From CAZPUS01 sp964589825 (lineage in GTDB: Bacteria > Fibrobacterota > Chitinivibrionia > Chitinivibrionales > WJKA01), in assembly GCA_964589825.1 (NCBI GenBank), contig CAZPUS010000002.1, positions 76,497-140,496 of the forward strand: a stretch of DNA of 64,000 nt, read 5' to 3'. The notes beneath the pieces were generated by a model. It did not search any database, was not told where the DNA came from, and saw only the letters and a program-made list of their open reading frames with translations. The position numbers and the translations under genes were made by a program. How positions within the stretch are numbered: position 1 is the stretch's first letter; the number at the start of each line of letters is the position of its first letter. Positions 17,857 through 27,412 of the stretch are shown here, piece after piece.

Positions 17857-19695
17857 ATGGATAGAGCCTCGCTTTTAGAAAAAGTCGGCCGGTTTCCCAG
17901 ACAGCCCGGCATTTATATAATGAAGGACTGTGAGGAGACGCCGATTTATATCGGAAAGGCACTCGATCTCAGGGCACGGGTACGGTCGTATTTTCGAGGC
18001 AACAGCGACGATCGCATACGCATTCCGTTCATGCATGCGCACCTGTGCGATATCGACATCGTGGTCACCGCAACCGAAGAAGAGGCGTTGATTCTCGAAG
18101 CAAATTATATACGTACCCATAAGCCGCGGTATAATGTTGACCTCAAGGATGACAAGCATTATCCCTATCTGAAAGTAACGGTACAGGAGCTGATCCCGAA
18201 AATAGAGATTGTCCGGCGTGTAAACCGCGACGGCGCAGAATATTTCGGTCCCTGGACGAATGCGGCGCATATGCGCCGAGTGCTGCGCATGATACGCGAT
18301 GTCTTCAAGGTTCGAACCTGCAACAAAAAGCTGCCGGCCAGGGGAATTAAAAGGCCCTGTGTCAATTATTCGATCGGCAAATGCAGTGGTGTGTGTGCGG
18401 GAAGAATATCGCAGCAGCAATACCGTGAACACGTCAATATGTGTGTAACATTTCTTAAGGGTCGGCGTACGGAAGTCAGGCGTATACTGAAGCAAAAAAT
18501 GGAAGAGGCTGCTGTTCAATACCGCTATGAGCGCGCCGCACGTTATCGGGATATGCTGAAGTCATTGGCTGAGGTGGAAAACAACCAGAATGTCGATTTA
18601 CACCAGCCTTCGCTTAATTGCGATGCATTCGGGGTGTATCGTGACGAACAAAACGTATGTGTGAGCATGCTTTCGTTCAATGAAGGAGTGCTGCTGTCTC
18701 AACGCAGTTTTACGTTTGAGAGCGATCGATGGGCAATGGGTGATGCCCGGCATGACAATATCCTCGTACGCATATACAGATCCATGCCGCAGCCGCCGCC
18801 GGCTGAGATATTGTTACCCGCACGGGAGGGCTTCAATCCCGAACTGCTGAAAAAATGGATCGAAAAGCAATATACCAGTACGGTTCACGTTCATGTACCA
18901 CAGCGCGGAAAAAAAATGAGAATCGTGGAAATGGCACAGAAAAATGCCCGTACGTACTGTCAGAATATCGCGGGTGCGCATGAAAAACGAGATCGCGCGC
19001 TCGAGACGCTGGCCCGTGCCCTTTCTCTTCCCGATGCAGTACGCGTGATCGAGGCGTTCGATATCTCGAATCTGGGTACCGATAATGCGGTGGCGGCATC
19101 GGTTCGTTTTACCGATGGGCGTCCCGATTCAACTCATTACCGACGATATTCAATGCAGCACATCGAAGGGCAGAACGACTTCGCAATGATGCGGGATGCG
19201 GTGCAACGTCGGCTGCGCGGCCTGCAGCAAAAGGGAGAACCTTTTCCGGATCTTTTGCTGATTGACGGAGGCAAAGGACAGCTTTCAGCTGCGTTGCAGG
19301 CAGCAGAGACGTATGAAAATGCACCGTATATACTATCACTTGCAAAAAAAGAGGAACTTGTGTTTTTGCCGGGCAGAGCACATGGCCTTTGTCTCGGGGA
19401 AAACGATCCTGCGCGACTTCTGTTGCAGCGTATTCGTGATGAGGCGCATCGTTTTGCGGTGAGCTACCACCGTGTTCAGCGCAGCAGACGCTATAATAAA
19501 AGCGAGCTCGAACAAATTCCGGGTGTCGGAGCGCGCAGAGCCCGCACGCTACTTACCTGTTTCGGTTCAGTCAGGAAAATCGCCCGTGCTCAGGTAGAAG
19601 AAATCGCATCTGTAAAGGGGATTCCAGTATCACTCGCTACGCGAATAAAGAATCGACTCGACTCTGAGCCAGAGAGCACTCACAGCGAAGAGTAA
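17857..19695 (+). CDS. uvrC: Excinuclease ABC subunit C
   Basis: A 612-residue nuclease that makes the 3' and 5' incisions of nucleotide excision repair with UvrA and UvrB. Domains in order: GIY-YIG nuclease (residues ~10-90, PGIYIMKD and YIGKALDLRARVRSY), a Cys-containing linker, UVR/UvrB-binding motif near 205-240, UvrC RNase H-like nuclease (FDISNLGTDNAVA and LLIDGGKGQLSA supplying catalytic Asp), and a C-terminal double helix-hairpin-helix (IPGVGARRARTLL, VKGIPVSLATRI). It is of normal family length. No strong Shine-Dalgarno is visible, and it may be translated after the activase. Its last 16 bp overlap the convergent STAS gene. Confidence 0.96.
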   Translation: MDRASLLEKVGRFPRQPGIYIMKDCEETPIYIGKALDLRARVRSYFRGNSDDRIRIPFMHAHLCDIDIVVTATEEEALILEANYIRTHKPRYNVDLKDDKHYPYLKVTVQELIPKIEIVRRVNRDGAEYFGPWTNAAHMRRVLRMIRDVFKVRTCNKKLPARGIKRPCVNYSIGKCSGVCAGRISQQQYREHVNMCVTFLKGRRTEVRRILKQKMEEAAVQYRYERAARYRDMLKSLAEVENNQNVDLHQPSLNCDAFGVYRDEQNVCVSMLSFNEGVLLSQRSFTFESDRWAMGDARHDNILVRIYRSMPQPPPAEILLPAREGFNPELLKKWIEKQYTSTVHVHVPQRGKKMRIVEMAQKNARTYCQNIAGAHEKRDRALETLARALSLPDAVRVIEAFDISNLGTDNAVAASVRFTDGRPDSTHYRRYSMQHIEGQNDFAMMRDAVQRRLRGLQQKGEPFPDLLLIDGGKGQLSAALQAAETYENAPYILSLAKKEELVFLPGRAHGLCLGENDPARLLLQRIRDEAHRFAVSYHRVQRSRRYNKSELEQIPGVGARRARTLLTCFGSVRKIARAQVEEIASVKGIPVSLATRIKNRLDSEPESTHSEE

Positions 19696-20471
19696 CCGAA
19701 TTTTTTGTAGTATTCGCACTCCTCGCATTCTTCATTGATATACTGAAAACTCACTCCTTCTATTTCGCCTTCCACAATCCAGCAGGGAGAATCGCTTTTC
19801 TGCTGTTTATGGAAACATTCATCGCATGCAGTTGCGTTTTTCGGGTTATGATTATTCCAGTATTCAAAACAGGGAGGTCGTTCTTCCGGAGGAACGGTTT
19901 TGCGTGGTTTTTCCTCTTTGCGGGCGGGTTCGGTTTCGTTTCTGATAATATCGCGGGCTTCGCTGACGGTATCTGCCATAATAACCAGGCGCGACAGTTT
20001 GGTACTTTCGAAGATCGCTTTTGGATACCCGGTAAGACCCACTATAACGAGGAGCCCTTTTTTCGTTTTCGCTTCCTGATGTATCTTGACTATGACGCCA
20101 AGACCGCACGAATAAATATTGTTTACTTCAGAGAGGTCGAGAATCGCCTTGAAGGCGGTTTTCTCCTTGACCTGTTCCCAGGTCTGTGAAAGTCCGCGTG
20201 TCTTTTCGTTGTTAAGCACCCCCTCGCATTTGATTACACTGATATTGGTATCGTCCTTATCGGAAGAGATGCCGGAATTGCGGTTCATGAGTTCGTAATA
20301 TTTACACTTGAGACATTTTTTTAATAGGTCTTTATTTCCCTCTTCATAGACGTTTTTAAACACCCAGCATTTTATGTTTTCAAAATCGTCGGGAGTTTCC
20401 TTAAAGCTGCGCCACACGTAGCATTTTTGACGTTCTTTATCCGAGCACTTTCGTATTTCAAAGCATTTCAC
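19680..20471 (-). CDS. STAS protein flanked by two Cys-rich CW-type modules
   Basis: A 263-residue cytoplasmic protein. The N-terminus has MKCFEIRKC, then IKCWVFK and CLKCKYYE. The middle (~75-180) is a STAS domain of the anti-sigma-antagonist type, with the strand-loop AILDLSEVNNIYSCGLGV carrying the possible phospho-acceptor Ser. The C-terminus repeats the Cys pattern: CFEYW, ACDECFHK, PCWIVEGEI and ECEECEYYKKF. The Cys modules look like the 'two-CW' metal-binding domain (CW..G..C and C..C.YYK), here as a pair enclosing STAS. It may be a redox- or metal-sensitive regulator in a partner-switching pathway; no partner kinase lies beside it. It is convergent with uvrC, with its 3' end overlapping. 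Confidence 0.7.
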   Translation of the reverse strand: MKCFEIRKCSDKERQKCYVWRSFKETPDDFENIKCWVFKNVYEEGNKDLLKKCLKCKYYELMNRNSGISSDKDDTNISVIKCEGVLNNEKTRGLSQTWEQVKEKTAFKAILDLSEVNNIYSCGLGVIVKIHQEAKTKKGLLVIVGLTGYPKAIFESTKLSRLVIMADTVSEARDIIRNETEPARKEEKPRKTVPPEERPPCFEYWNNHNPKNATACDECFHKQQKSDSPCWIVEGEIEGVSFQYINEECEECEYYKKFGYSSL

Positions 20472-20565
20472 CGGTTACCCCTTTTTTGAAGTGAATCAGG
20501 TTTCACCTAAAATATACCATTTTGTCATGCAGGGGGTGTCGTTCGGGTATTTGCGGTATGTAGAA

Positions 20566-20726
20566 CCTCAATTGAGCGATTGTATTTGTGAAATTTGCAG
20601 CCATCCGCATTACCCTTATATTCACCAAAACCATGAGACAACCAACACGGTTGCTTCATACTTTTCGAGAACACAATAGCAGCACGATTCATCGAGGCTT
20701 TCATCAAAACAACCGCTCAATTTAGG
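20566..20726 (+). repeat. Fold-back element, full length, with 5-bp target duplication
   Basis: A 161-bp copy from CCTCAATTGAGCGATTG to CGCTCAATTTAGG. The flanking 5 bp are TAGAA on both sides. The centre reads CAACCAACACGGTTG. The gene-free stretch 20472-21234 holds this copy, a second-family repeat at 20800 and a decayed copy at 20999; nothing else is recognisable. Confidence 0.9.
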
Positions 20727-20799
20727 TAGAAGCAGTGTGTTTTTTCGTCTGCGCTATGTTCTTCGTGTGTATGACATTGCGCCGTGACCATTTCGTCGA

Positions 20800-20880
20800 C
20801 CAGTTCGTCGTATCGGGGGCATGTATGAACGTGCTTCGTTTATGCATGCATAGATGTGTGTTCCGAAATACGGTGCAATA
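20800..20880 (+). repeat. Second repeat family, copy b
   Basis: CCAGTTCGTCG, GGGGGCATGTATGAA, ATGCATGCATAG, then TTCCGAAATACGGTGCAATA. It aligns over ~80 bp with the copy at 5752-5832. Confidence 0.5.
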
Positions 20881-20998
20881 GTCGCAAGATGTAATCATCG
20901 CGGAGCCCCCATCGCAGCCGGGTACGTAGCCAAATACGATGTGCTGTATTCGTTATTAATCCGGATAAGAGACCGAACTGTTCCATAATGTATTTTAA

Positions 20999-21110
20999 CC
21001 TGAGCTGAAGCGATTTTGTGTGCGCAATCTGCTGCAATCCGCACTGCTTCTGTGTCTCCGATAATCATGAGTCAAGCAAAAGGGCGCATAGAAATCGAAT
21101 CCGGTTCCGG
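20999..21110 (+). repeat. Fold-back element, decayed copy (left half clear)
   Basis: CCTGAGCTGAAGCGATTTTG, CAATCTGCTGCAATCCGCAC, then ATCATGAGTCAAGCAAAAGG match the left arm closely. The right arm is barely recognisable. It lies 5' of dprA. Confidence 0.65.
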
Positions 21111-21234
21111 CGACGGTAGTTTTTTACCGTATAACGGTATGTTTTTCCAGGGTGTTCGTACGGCTTTGCGTATGAATGCGGTTATGTGTATGTGCATGCA
21201 TAAATAATTTCATTTTAACAAACGGGCAGGAACT

Positions 21235-22398
21235 ATGACTCTGACATGTGGTATTAGTGAAGATGTGCTGATGCAATGGATTGCAATCAGCTCTATCGAA
21301 GGATTGAGTGCACGTCGTTTATACAGACTGATCGAGCAATTCGGCGATATTACGTCATTGTATGTTGCATCCGGAAAGCGTCTGAAAGATATTCCGGGCA
21401 TACCTTGTATATGTATCGAACAGCTGAAGCGGAAGCAGACCGAAGAATTTGCCCGCCGGCAGATTGAAATATGTAAAAAAAGGGGAATACATGCCATTGC
21501 GGTGGATGATGATCGATATCCCGCCCTGCTCAGAGAAATCGGGGATTGTCCGCCGGTATTGTATGTACGGGGAGATCCCGGCGTATTGCATATTCCGTCG
21601 ATTGCGATAGTGGGGACCAGAAATCCCACCGAGTACGGCCGGGAAGCGGCATGGTACGTCGCAAAAGCCATCGCGCAACGGGGTATACCTGTGGTAAGCG
21701 GTCTTGCCATAGGGATCGACACTATTGCCCATCAGTCATGCGTTGATGCGGACGTTCCTACCATTGCGGTATGCGGGTGCGGTCTCGAACGGGTCTATCC
21801 GACACGAAACAGGGCGCTTGCACAAAAAATAGCCCAAAACGGTGCGGTGATATCCGAGTTTTCGTTCGGCACCAGGGTCGAGGCCTATCATTTCCCGAGA
21901 CGCAACAGGATAATCAGTGGACTCTCCTATGGAACTCTCGTGGTAGAAGCGGCAAAAAAAAGCGGGGCGCTTATTACCGCCGGGTATGCATTGCAGCAAA
22001 ACCGTGATGTATTTTCAATACCGGGATCGGTCTTTTCGCCCAGCAGCGAAGGAACGAACAATCTCATCCATCAGGGTGCATGTCTGGTGCGTGATGCAGC
22101 CGATATTATCGATGCATTAGCGGTATTTACAGAACATGGAGAGGGTCATACACCAGGCGCATGCAAAGGTGGAGCAGCAGAGCCGGAATCCGGCATACAG
22201 CACACAGAGAATGTTAAAGAGATGCTCACAGATGAAGAAAAACGCATCTATGATATACTGTCGGATACACCGTTACGAACCGATGAAATTGCCGGTCGAT
22301 CTCAACGCAGTATCGGTGAGGTCCTTTCGGTATGTCTGCAGATGGAACTCAAGGGTATTATCACGCAACATTCAGGGCAACAGTTTATGAGGAAGTAG
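21235..22398 (+). CDS. dprA: DNA processing protein DprA/Smf
   Basis: A 387-residue protein that loads RecA on incoming single-stranded DNA during natural transformation. An N-terminal SAM-like helical region (to ~80) precedes the Rossmann-type DprA core with AIVGTRNPTEYGRE, VVSGLAIGIDTIAH, PRRNRIISGLS and AKKSGALITAGYALQQNRDVF. A C-terminal winged-helix (DprA_WH) follows from ~325 after a linker. The start ATG has AGGAACT just upstream. Together with the comEA-like gene and pilus-type genes at 54.7-57 kb it suggests DNA uptake ability. The FtsB-like gene follows 5 bp downstream. Confidence 0.95.
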   Translation: MTLTCGISEDVLMQWIAISSIEGLSARRLYRLIEQFGDITSLYVASGKRLKDIPGIPCICIEQLKRKQTEEFARRQIEICKKRGIHAIAVDDDRYPALLREIGDCPPVLYVRGDPGVLHIPSIAIVGTRNPTEYGREAAWYVAKAIAQRGIPVVSGLAIGIDTIAHQSCVDADVPTIAVCGCGLERVYPTRNRALAQKIAQNGAVISEFSFGTRVEAYHFPRRNRIISGLSYGTLVVEAAKKSGALITAGYALQQNRDVFSIPGSVFSPSSEGTNNLIHQGACLVRDAADIIDALAVFTEHGEGHTPGACKGGAAEPESGIQHTENVKEMLTDEEKRIYDILSDTPLRTDEIAGRSQRSIGEVLSVCLQMELKGIITQHSGQQFMRK

Positions 22399-22403
22399 AT
22401 TGT

Positions 22404-22709
22404 ATGGCTGTGCGAAAAAACGGTAAAAAAAAGAAAATCGGTCGTTGGATCGTACTGGCGGGAGTTCTGATATTTTTGTATTTTTCCTTCACCGGACCGG
22501 GCGGCATAATGAGTGTCTATAAAGCACGGATGAAGCTGGTTCGGGAAAGAGAACGCAAAGAAAAGCTGGAGCGCGCGGTCGATTCTCTGAAAACCGAGCT
22601 TCAAAAGCTTAAAAATGACACCGCATTTATCGAAAAAATGGCGCGAGAGAAGCTGGGGATGGCAAAAGAGGACGAGCATATTTTTAAATTTCCTGAAAAC
22701 CAGAGGTGA
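22404..22709 (+). CDS. ftsB: FtsB/DivIC-family septum protein
   Basis: A 101-residue bitopic membrane protein: basic N-terminus, one transmembrane helix (WIVLAGVLIFLYFSF, ~residues 14-30), and a coiled coil (ERERKEKLERAVDSLKTEL) ending in the family tail AREKLGMAKEDEHIFKF. FtsB/DivIC proteins act with FtsL and FtsQ in the division complex. The start at 22404 follows GAGGAAG by 8 nt. The frame stays open upstream to 22332 inside dprA but without support. Its stop overlaps the next gene's ribosome-binding region, so the two are translationally close. Confidence 0.85.
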   Translation: MAVRKNGKKKKIGRWIVLAGVLIFLYFSFTGPGGIMSVYKARMKLVRERERKEKLERAVDSLKTELQKLKNDTAFIEKMAREKLGMAKEDEHIFKFPENQR

Positions 22710-22717
22710 CTACCATA

Positions 22718-23455
22718 ATGAAAAATGATATAAAACGACATCCGTTTCGTCACGTGTGGGGCAATGTGTTATCCGGTATTTTAGTGATACTGCCGCTTGT
22801 TACGACGCTGTACGTATTTATCAAGCTTTTCAGTCTCGCCGATTCGGTATTACCGGTGCTGGTGCATTCCTTTTTCCAGAAAGCGCCCAAACAATGGATT
22901 CCCGGGTTCGGGATCGTCGTTATACTTGTAATTGCTTATTTTACCGGGTGGCTTTCGAAAAGGTATCTGGGTAAAAAAATTATCGAGATTGGCAATTCGG
23001 TTATTCTCAGTATACCGCTGCTGAATAAATTTTATCAGGGTGTACAGCAGATAATCGATTCGTTTTCCGGGAAAAAGAAGTTTTTTTCGCAGCCGGTTCT
23101 TATCGAATTTCCCAAACCCGATTCGTATTGTATTGCTTTTTTAACGTCAGAGGATCAATGGGAAATTTCCCAAAAGACCGAAAAAGAGCTCGTGAGTGTA
23201 TTCATACCAACCACTCCAAATCCCACGAACGGTTTTCTTCTTTTTATTCCGAAGCAGGATGTGATACGACTTAATATGAATATCGAAGGTGGTATAAAGA
23301 CCATTATGTCGTTCGGTGCGGTCAACCCCGAAACCATGGGGAAAGACCAGGAGAAATATAATCTTCCCAATTCGATTAAAAACTGGAACTGGTTGAATAT
23401 ATTCAGACCCAGACGATCCGGCTCGAACCCGTTTGATGCCGATCCCCGGGACTAA
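22718..23455 (+). CDS. DUF502 family membrane protein
   Basis: A 245-residue protein with two transmembrane helices near the N-terminus (GILVILPLVTTLYVFIKLF and FGIVVILVIAYFTGWLSKR) and a soluble domain with family motifs IPLLNKFYQGVQQIID and FIPTTPNPTNGFLLF. DUF502 proteins are widespread inner-membrane proteins of unknown function. I choose the ATG at 22718 because GAGGTGA lies 8 nt upstream; an in-frame GTG at 22706 overlaps the ftsB stop. It is followed by recO after 16 bp in the same operon. Confidence 0.88.
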   Translation: MKNDIKRHPFRHVWGNVLSGILVILPLVTTLYVFIKLFSLADSVLPVLVHSFFQKAPKQWIPGFGIVVILVIAYFTGWLSKRYLGKKIIEIGNSVILSIPLLNKFYQGVQQIIDSFSGKKKFFSQPVLIEFPKPDSYCIAFLTSEDQWEISQKTEKELVSVFIPTTPNPTNGFLLFIPKQDVIRLNMNIEGGIKTIMSFGAVNPETMGKDQEKYNLPNSIKNWNWLNIFRPRRSGSNPFDADPRD

Positions 23456-23471
23456 ATCCCGATCGTATGCA

Positions 23472-24230
23472 ATGCCTCCCACTACTACCACCAGGGCGAT
23501 ACTTCTCAAGACATATCCCTACGGGGAAACGAGTGCGGTATTACACTGTTATACCGAGGTGCTGGGGCTTGTTCATGTGCTTGCAAAAGGGGTGAACAGG
23601 CCCGGACATTGTTGTGTGGAACGTGGGATGCTGCTCGAAATGGAGGTCTATCATAAACCACAACGGGAGCTGCATACCGCGGCCCAGATTACGCCTTGTG
23701 ATTATTATCTCAATGTGCGCTCCGATCTTGAAAGGAGTGCGCTGCGTGATGCGATATTTGAAATAGTTATAAAAAGCGTCGGAATTCACGACAGACAACC
23801 CGCCTTGTACAGGCTTCTTTCGCGGTACCTTTCTCTTCTCGATGCCGGGAATAATACCGATCTTTTTCCGTGTTCTTTATGGAAGTTTTTGTATCACCTC
23901 TATTCCATACTCGGGATAGAGATGTCATTTTCCTTTTGTGCGCATTGCGCAGCGAAGCAGTCGGCCGAAGCGGCTTTGTATGTAAACTATGCAAAAGGCG
24001 GTATAGTCTGCAGCGAGTGCAATTGCGAGTCACAGTCCGCAACCATCCCTGCGATTATCCGCGAATATTGTATGGAAAAAGGGATCGTACCTTCCCCGGC
24101 GCTGACAACACTCGATCCTGCGCAAAAAGCGCAAATTACGGATACGTTTGTCAATTACTGGCGATACTATTTCGATATACCACAGCCGGGACCTGCGGTG
24201 CGGTTTCTGTGTTCCCTGCTCACCCCGTGA
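23472..24230 (+). CDS. recO: DNA repair protein RecO
   Basis: A 252-residue recombination mediator that helps RecA onto gapped DNA with RecR. An N-terminal OB fold carries TRAILLKTYPYGETSAVL and GLVHVLAKGVNRPG. A helical middle follows, and the zinc-finger pair FCAHC...CSECN lies near residues 155-185. The start at 23472 is chosen by fit with the family; the frame is open 13 codons further upstream. It ends the dprA-ftsB-DUF502-recO run; hisD converges from the other side after 30 bp. Confidence 0.92.
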   Translation: MPPTTTTRAILLKTYPYGETSAVLHCYTEVLGLVHVLAKGVNRPGHCCVERGMLLEMEVYHKPQRELHTAAQITPCDYYLNVRSDLERSALRDAIFEIVIKSVGIHDRQPALYRLLSRYLSLLDAGNNTDLFPCSLWKFLYHLYSILGIEMSFSFCAHCAAKQSAEAALYVNYAKGGIVCSECNCESQSATIPAIIREYCMEKGIVPSPALTTLDPAQKAQITDTFVNYWRYYFDIPQPGPAVRFLCSLLTP

Positions 24231-24260
24231 TACGGCTAATGGTGATATGGCAAATGGTGT

Positions 24261-25574
24261 TTATGTGTCTGCAGGGTACTCCCCGGTACGTGCCTGTGCA
24301 CTGAATGCATGGTGAACAAAGCCTTCACTTTTCGCTATTGTTGCCACGGGAGCACATGCCGCGGCGATTCCTTTTTTTGATGCACGGGCAACCGGAATGT
24401 GTTTGAGAAAGCTGTAGGTACCGAGTGCGGAAGAGAATGCCGCGGCTCTTGCGGTGGGAAGCACGTGATTGGTACCGATATAATAATCTCCAAGCGCAAC
24501 CGGTGTTTCCGCCCCCAGAAATATCGCACCTGCATTGGTCACGCCGTTAAGGTCCTTTTCCGGAGCGGCGGTCATGATCTGTAAATGCTCCGGGGCAAAA
24601 CGGTTTACCATTGCGAGGCTCTTTTTACGGGACGCGCAGACAATACAGGTAAGGGCATGAGTGCTCAGCCGGGTAAATGTCTCTTTCTTCGGGCTTCGCT
24701 CGATCTCTTCTTTGCACAGACGCTGTACTGTCCGGGCCAGCGAGGCACTTTCCGTTACCAGGAGCGCTTTTTCATCACCGGATCCGTGTTCCGCCTGTGC
24801 AAGCATATCGAGTGCGATCCAGCGGGGATTGGCGCTGTTGTCGGCAAGTATCGCTACTTCGCTCGGTCCGGCAATGGTATCGATATCCGCGGTGCCGAAT
24901 ACATGCTTTTTTGCAAGGGCAACATATTTATTTCCCGGTCCCACGATTTTTTTAACCGCAGGGATGGTTTCGGTGCCATAGGCAAGTGCGGCGATTGCGT
25001 GTGCGCCGCCGATACGGTAGACTTCGTCGATATTGCATTCGAGCAGTGCGCAGGCCACTCCCGGATCAAGCGTTTCACGTGAGGGAACTGCCGCCACGAT
25101 GCGTTTGACACCCGCAATCTGTGCCGGGATGGCACACATGAGAATCGAAGAGGGGTAGCCCGTGGTACCCCCGGGAGAATAGACCCCTGCGGATTCGACG
25201 GGTCGTATGAGCTGTGTGAGGCGGCCCTCGGCTGTTTTTATCGAGAATTCGCGAGGGCGTTGCTTTTCGTGAAACTTCCTGATGCGCACGGCCGCATCTT
25301 TAAGTGCGCCGGCAAGATCGGAAGGTGCGTGTGAGGCCTGTCGTCGTATCTGTCCGGGGCTGATGCGAAGCGATTCCGGACTGAGAGCTAAACCGTCGAA
25401 TTTTTTTATGTAACGACACAGGGCGCAATCGCCTTTTGTCCGAACAGTCTCCACGATATCTCGTACCGCATCAATTGTCTTTTCGTCCGGAGTTCCGAGC
25501 GAGTGAAGCAGTTGTTCTACCGCGTTGGAAAAATTGTCTTCAGAGTGATGCAGCAATAGTGGAAAAACGGACAT
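24261..25574 (-). CDS. hisD: Histidinol dehydrogenase
   Basis: A 437-residue zinc enzyme that oxidises L-histidinol to L-histidine in two NAD-dependent steps. Family blocks are all present: [79 protein letters not shown], and [13 protein letters not shown]. The start at 25574 (MSVFPLLL) has AGGAG 6 nt upstream. No other his gene is nearby; instead it sits 29 bp downstream of a GH28-like gene on the same strand. Confidence 0.96.
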   Translation of the reverse strand: MSVFPLLLHHSEDNFSNAVEQLLHSLGTPDEKTIDAVRDIVETVRTKGDCALCRYIKKFDGLALSPESLRISPGQIRRQASHAPSDLAGALKDAAVRIRKFHEKQRPREFSIKTAEGRLTQLIRPVESAGVYSPGGTTGYPSSILMCAIPAQIAGVKRIVAAVPSRETLDPGVACALLECNIDEVYRIGGAHAIAALAYGTETIPAVKKIVGPGNKYVALAKKHVFGTADIDTIAGPSEVAILADNSANPRWIALDMLAQAEHGSGDEKALLVTESASLARTVQRLCKEEIERSPKKETFTRLSTHALTCIVCASRKKSLAMVNRFAPEHLQIMTAAPEKDLNGVTNAGAIFLGAETPVALGDYYIGTNHVLPTARAAAFSSALGTYSFLKHIPVARASKKGIAAACAPVATIAKSEGFVHHAFSAQARTGEYPADT

Positions 25575-25603
25575 GTATGCTCCTGTTTTTGTCTTACTTT
25601 TTA

Positions 25604-26878
25604 TCATACATGGGTGACATTGGAAGTAATAAAGACGTCGTCGATATTTCCCCGGGGGATTTCGAGGCTACCGTGTGTGTCAAGTTCTGTCTTCAGATCG
25701 GTGGTGTCATCATTTGTATCGTACTGTACGGCATATGTGCGCATGTGCAGTGCATTTCCGATACGCTCGCATATGGACTCACATGTTTCCGAAGCAAGAT
25801 TCTTCGCAATAAAGGTTGTTGGTCGCAGATCCGACAGTACCAGTGTCGGTATCTCGTTTTTCTCCTCTTTTGATTCCTGTCTGATTACATTGCGAATAGT
25901 TACGGAATGCATCTGAGAATGGAGATCGAACAGTGCGTTTTTTTCCTCGGACACAGCTTTATATATTTCACAGTCATGAATATACACGTTTTCCACGTGT
26001 CCCACGCCATAGTGATAAACCAGCTCCGGCTGCGGGGCGACCGGTTTGACGCAGTTGCGGCAGGCGTCCATATTGACTGCGCACACTCTGCACCCTCCCC
26101 GCATTTCTGAAATTTCGATATCTTCTATAGGTGACCATACCGAAAGCAGACGCACAAAGGAATGGCAGCTGATCGCTTCGATATTATGGATGCGAATTCG
26201 TCGAATGGGGCCACATTTCAATCCCATATTCTGAGCTCTCGTATTGTTGTCGTCCGCATTGAGCGCAACCATGTCATCGCCAGTGATAAGCTTCTTTTCC
26301 GCTTTGAGATAGCCGATGTTGCCGTCCTTGCAATATCCGCCCAGGTGCACCCCGTCCTGGTTCGGACGCAGCTTTGTTGCATCGAACAGAATATGCGAAA
26401 CGGAAAAATTGCTGACTTCTCCAAGCCGTATATAATAGCATTCCGCATCCTTGAGAGTAAGGTGTGAAACCGATAACCCGCTCACCATAATAAAATTCAT
26501 TATCACTCCGCTGTAGGCTTTGTGTTTCAGTTCGTCCTCACCCCGCGGGTTTCCGCAACTGTTGCCGTCCCAGATGCCACCTTCAATGGAAATGGCGGTG
26601 TTGCCGCTAACAGGATCCGAATTGGTGATAAGAAACGAAGAGCTTTCTTTGCCGGCATTGTCCGCCAGAAAAAGGTGTGCCTTGGCATGTGCCCGTATTG
26701 AGGTGTTAGACGGTATTTTAAGAGACTGGGCTATTTTATACGTCCCAAACGGGATGTAAACCACCGATGCGGAAGAATCGAGTGCCTTCTGGATCGCGTC
26801 GGAATCATCGTGTTGTCCGTCACCCTTTGCGCCGAAAGAAGTGACTGAAATCGGTTCGATCTGTGTTTTATCCGGCAT
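25604..26878 (-). CDS. GH28-like / pectate-lyase-superfamily beta-helix protein
   Basis: A 424-residue right-handed beta-helix protein. The N-terminus has the Pectate_lyase_3 opening SVTSFGAKGDGQHDDSDAIQ and VYIPFGTYKI. Polygalacturonase-like catalytic blocks occur as NQDGVHLGG, ITGDDMVALN and a later Arg-containing strand. These resemble GH28 NTD, DD and RIK motifs, but the GHG block is not clear (SCHSFVRLLS). No signal peptide is visible, which is unusual for a polysaccharidase. The start ATG has AGGAG at a good distance. It probably acts on cytoplasmic oligosaccharides or is a diverged non-enzyme. It is likely co-transcribed with hisD. A fold-back element begins 24 bp upstream. Confidence 0.75.
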   Translation of the reverse strand: MPDKTQIEPISVTSFGAKGDGQHDDSDAIQKALDSSASVVYIPFGTYKIAQSLKIPSNTSIRAHAKAHLFLADNAGKESSSFLITNSDPVSGNTAISIEGGIWDGNSCGNPRGEDELKHKAYSGVIMNFIMVSGLSVSHLTLKDAECYYIRLGEVSNFSVSHILFDATKLRPNQDGVHLGGYCKDGNIGYLKAEKKLITGDDMVALNADDNNTRAQNMGLKCGPIRRIRIHNIEAISCHSFVRLLSVWSPIEDIEISEMRGGCRVCAVNMDACRNCVKPVAPQPELVYHYGVGHVENVYIHDCEIYKAVSEEKNALFDLHSQMHSVTIRNVIRQESKEEKNEIPTLVLSDLRPTTFIAKNLASETCESICERIGNALHMRTYAVQYDTNDDTTDLKTELDTHGSLEIPRGNIDDVFITSNVTHV

Positions 26879-26901
26879 AATGATACTCCTGAGTAGTTAC
26901 G

Positions 26902-27062
26902 CCTAAATTGAGCGATTTTGTGTGCGCATTATGCTGCAATCCGCAGTAATCTTGTGTTCCCGAATATCATGAGACAACCAAAAAGGTTGCCTCATGGATT
27001 TCGAGGACACAATAGCAGTGCGGTACACCACAGCTTTTATCAGAACAATCGCTCAATTCAAG
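26902..27062 (+). repeat. Fold-back element, full length, with 5-bp target duplication
   Basis: A 161-bp copy from CCTAAATTGAGCGATTTTG to CGCTCAATTCAAG. It is flanked on both sides by TTACG. The centre reads CAACCAAAAAGGTTG. It lies just upstream of the GH28-like gene. Confidence 0.92.
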
Positions 27063-27412
27063 TTACGGGTTGTTATTTTCGGCCAGTGCCCGTCTCCCTG
27101 TGCGAAGGAACCGGGTCTGAACCTGCATGTCGCTAAAAGCGGATGCTGTTTTTTGCTGAATCTGGGTAGTGTTCGTGCTTAAAAAATGGCCATATACCAA
27201 GGCGCTTGCAGAAGATATGGCGAATTTTCGTGACGTTGTTTCCGGGTAAAAATACAATATTGGAGAAAAACGGGATGATACAAATAGAACGAGGCACAAT
27301 CGACAACGCAGGGAATACCTCGACAACCATGCAATAGAGGTGACTGCATAACCTATTTTTTCAGGCAACTCAGACAGATGTGTTTTTTTTACCGGTGAAA
27401 AGGAGAGGATGC
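27063..27412. other. Intergenic region without recognisable gene
   Basis: About 350 bp between the fold-back element and the nitroreductase gene. Frames here are short and lack ribosome-binding sites or homology I recognise. The nitroreductase promoter must lie here, but I cannot place it with confidence. Confidence 0.5.
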
